From Syntrophobacteraceae bacterium (GTDB taxonomy: Bacteria > Desulfobacterota > Syntrophobacteria > Syntrophobacterales > Syntrophobacteraceae), in assembly GCA_003566995.1 (NCBI GenBank), contig PXBG01000103.1, forward strand, positions 40,824 through 104,823: a stretch of 64,000 bases of DNA, in the 5' to 3' direction. The notes under the pieces were generated by a model, which was not told the DNA's origin, searched no databases, and was given only the letters and a program-made list of their open reading frames with translations. Position numbers and translations under genes: made by a program. Below are positions 62,614 to 64,000 of this stretch, piece by piece (position 1 is the first letter of the stretch; each line of letters begins with the position of its first letter).

Positions 62614-63810
62614 TCAGGCGTCGCGCTCTTCCAGGGGGCGGAAAACACAGCCCAGCTCCCCGCAATAGTCGCCCACGTACTCGGCCTGAGGCCGGTAGAG
62701 AGCGGGTTTTCCCTGGGCTTCCCCGAACTTCTCCTCCAGGATGTGGGCACACCACCCGGAGATGCGTGAAACGGCGAACACGGGCGTCATGATGTCCCTT
62801 GGAATGCCCATCATGGCGTAAACGGAGCCACTGTAGAAGTCCACGTTGCACCTGATGCCTTTTTTGCCCTTTTTTTCAAATTCTTCCGTGGCCACCTTCT
62901 CGATGCGCGTGAGCATTTCGTACCATTTACCGAACCCCGTTCTCTCTCCCAGCTCCCTGGACATGACCCGGAGGATCCTGGAGCGGGGGTCGTCCGTCTT
63001 GTAGACGGCATGGCCCATGCCCATGATTTTCTCATGGGCCTCGATCCGCCTTCGAACCCAGTCTTCCACTTCATCCAGGGACCCGGTTTCCTGCTCCACC
63101 TGTTCGAGCATCTGCATGACCCGGGCGTTGGCGCCCCCATGAAGGGCTCCCGACAGGGCGCCCACGCCGGCGGAAACTCCCGCGTACATGTGCGCCTGAG
63201 TGGAAACCACCTCCCGGCACGCGAAGGTGGAAGCGTTGAAGGTGTGGTCCGCATGCAGGATCAGGCACACATCCAGGTCCCTGGCCATGTCTTCGGAGGG
63301 CTTCTTCCCCGTGAGCTGCCACAGAAAATTGCCTGCGTGAGTCAGGGAGTCATCGGGGGGAAGGGGGTCTTCTCCCTGGCGAATGCGATTCCAGGCGGCG
63401 ATCACAGCGGGCAGCCGGGCGATGAGCCGCAGAGCCTTCCTTTCGTTGGCTTCCCGGCTTTCGTCCTGAAGTTCGGGGTCGGACAGGGCCATGAGGGGGA
63501 TGGCTCCCTGCAAAACATCCATGGGGTCCCCTTCCCGGGGAAGGGTCCTGAAGCTTTCCAGCACGTGGGAAGGAATTTCGCGGGACTCGATGAGCATCCC
63601 GGTGAATTCCTCCAGCTGTCCCCGGCCCGGAAGCCTGCCCTTGAGCAGAAGATACGCCACCTCGGGAAAAGTGGTCTTCTCCGCCAGTTCCTCGATGCGG
63701 TACCCCCTGTAAATGAGAATGCCCCGTTCCCCGTCGATGTAGCTGATTTTGGTGTCCGCGACGGCGATTCCTCTCAAGCCGATGTTCTTGACGCGCACTT
63801 CCTGAGTCAT
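62614..63810 (-). CDS. gltA: citrate synthase
   Basis: 398-residue type of about 43 kDa that condenses acetyl-CoA with oxaloacetate. Catalytic His in [11 protein letters not shown] and [31 protein letters not shown], and the Asp in [14 protein letters not shown]. 2-Methylcitrate synthase is a possible alternative in this family. ATG 63810 is chosen for GGAGG eight bases upstream; a longer reading to 63906 has no family similarity. First gene of the TCA operon. Confidence 0.92.
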   Translation of the reverse strand: MTQEVRVKNIGLRGIAVADTKISYIDGERGILIYRGYRIEELAEKTTFPEVAYLLLKGRLPGRGQLEEFTGMLIESREIPSHVLESFRTLPREGDPMDVLQGAIPLMALSDPELQDESREANERKALRLIARLPAVIAAWNRIRQGEDPLPPDDSLTHAGNFLWQLTGKKPSEDMARDLDVCLILHADHTFNASTFACREVVSTQAHMYAGVSAGVGALSGALHGGANARVMQMLEQVEQETGSLDEVEDWVRRRIEAHEKIMGMGHAVYKTDDPRSRILRVMSRELGERTGFGKWYEMLTRIEKVATEEFEKKGKKGIRCNVDFYSGSVYAMMGIPRDIMTPVFAVSRISGWCAHILEEKFGEAQGKPALYRPQAEYVGDYCGELGCVFRPLEERDA

Positions 63811-64000
63811 GAGTGCTTCCTCCATAAAAAAGCGACTTTTGAATCCATGCAATGTGCTCTCTTGCGCAAACACGCGAGCAAAGTTCTCACAAGGTTTGAC
63901 GGACAATCGGACACGAGGGGAGAAGAATCAGGACGCTTTCGATGATTGTGAGAACCGGCTGAGTGCGAACAGCTCCCATGACCATGGAAAAAAGCGGAAC

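Overview
The window looks like chromosomal DNA from a GC-rich, diderm (Gram-negative) bacterium of the Desulfobacterota (former Deltaproteobacteria), most likely Syntrophobacteria-like. This placement rests on the gene repertoire: LPS and outer-membrane genes (mlaA, lptE, gmhA); anaerobe-type redox proteins (rubredoxin, rubrerythrin-like ferritin, glutaredoxin and ferredoxin); a heme/siroheme branch with a fused cobA-hemD; and a deltaproteobacterial gltA-sdhAB-fumC cluster. It is inference, because there is no rRNA gene. No tRNA, rRNA, CRISPR array or prophage was seen. Non-ATG starts (TTG, GTG) supported by good ribosome binding sites are unusually common.

Layout. 1-3921 (minus): a type II fatty-acid-like cluster with an enoyl-reductase-like SDR, an acyl carrier protein carrying a C-terminal zinc ribbon, FabF, a FabZ-like dehydratase and FabG, which runs off the left edge. 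4310-11230: pepA, a cysteine-dioxygenase-like cupin, a molybdopterin oxidoreductase, a 220-bp MITE-like repeat element, ftsH. 11231-20950: mlaA; a heme-branch operon (class IV aminotransferase, gmhA, deoxyhypusine-synthase-like protein, FmdB zinc ribbon, hemC, cobA-hemD); a HAD phosphatase, a PAC2-family protein and an epimerase. 20983-27769 (minus): redox and oxygen/metal defence genes, namely a HEAT protein, ferredoxin, glutaredoxin-thioredoxin reductase fusion, glutaredoxin, rubrerythrin-like protein, rubredoxin, a copper-type P-ATPase with an altered ion-binding motif, copZ and a cytochrome b5-like membrane protein.

28465-42158 (plus) is the centrepiece: one operon-like block for an alternative complex III (actB, C, D, F, A and E) interleaved with a cbb3-type oxidase (ccoN, a two-heme ccoO, ccoS, an isolated CcoP-like anchor) and copper-delivery genes (SafE-like and ccoI). 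Together these make a complete quinol-to-oxygen branch, preceded by about 700 bp of structured non-coding DNA. A REP-associated transposase (RAYT) with perfect 25-bp inverted repeats follows it.

43404-56210: leuS-lptE-holA; rpsT, a candidate small RNA and greA on the minus strand; pyrB-pyrC plus a sigma-54 response regulator; an AEC transporter; a small acidic protein; an inositol-monophosphatase-family enzyme and an amidohydrolase. 56280-63810 (minus): a TCA-cycle operon gltA-sdhA-sdhB-semialdehyde dehydrogenase-fumC-ubiA-like, with no sdhC-type membrane anchor. The most unusual items are the ACIII/cbb3 operon and its subunit architecture, the SPS-motif P-ATPase, the ACP-zinc-ribbon protein, the candidate sRNA and rpsT leader, and the MITE-like element.
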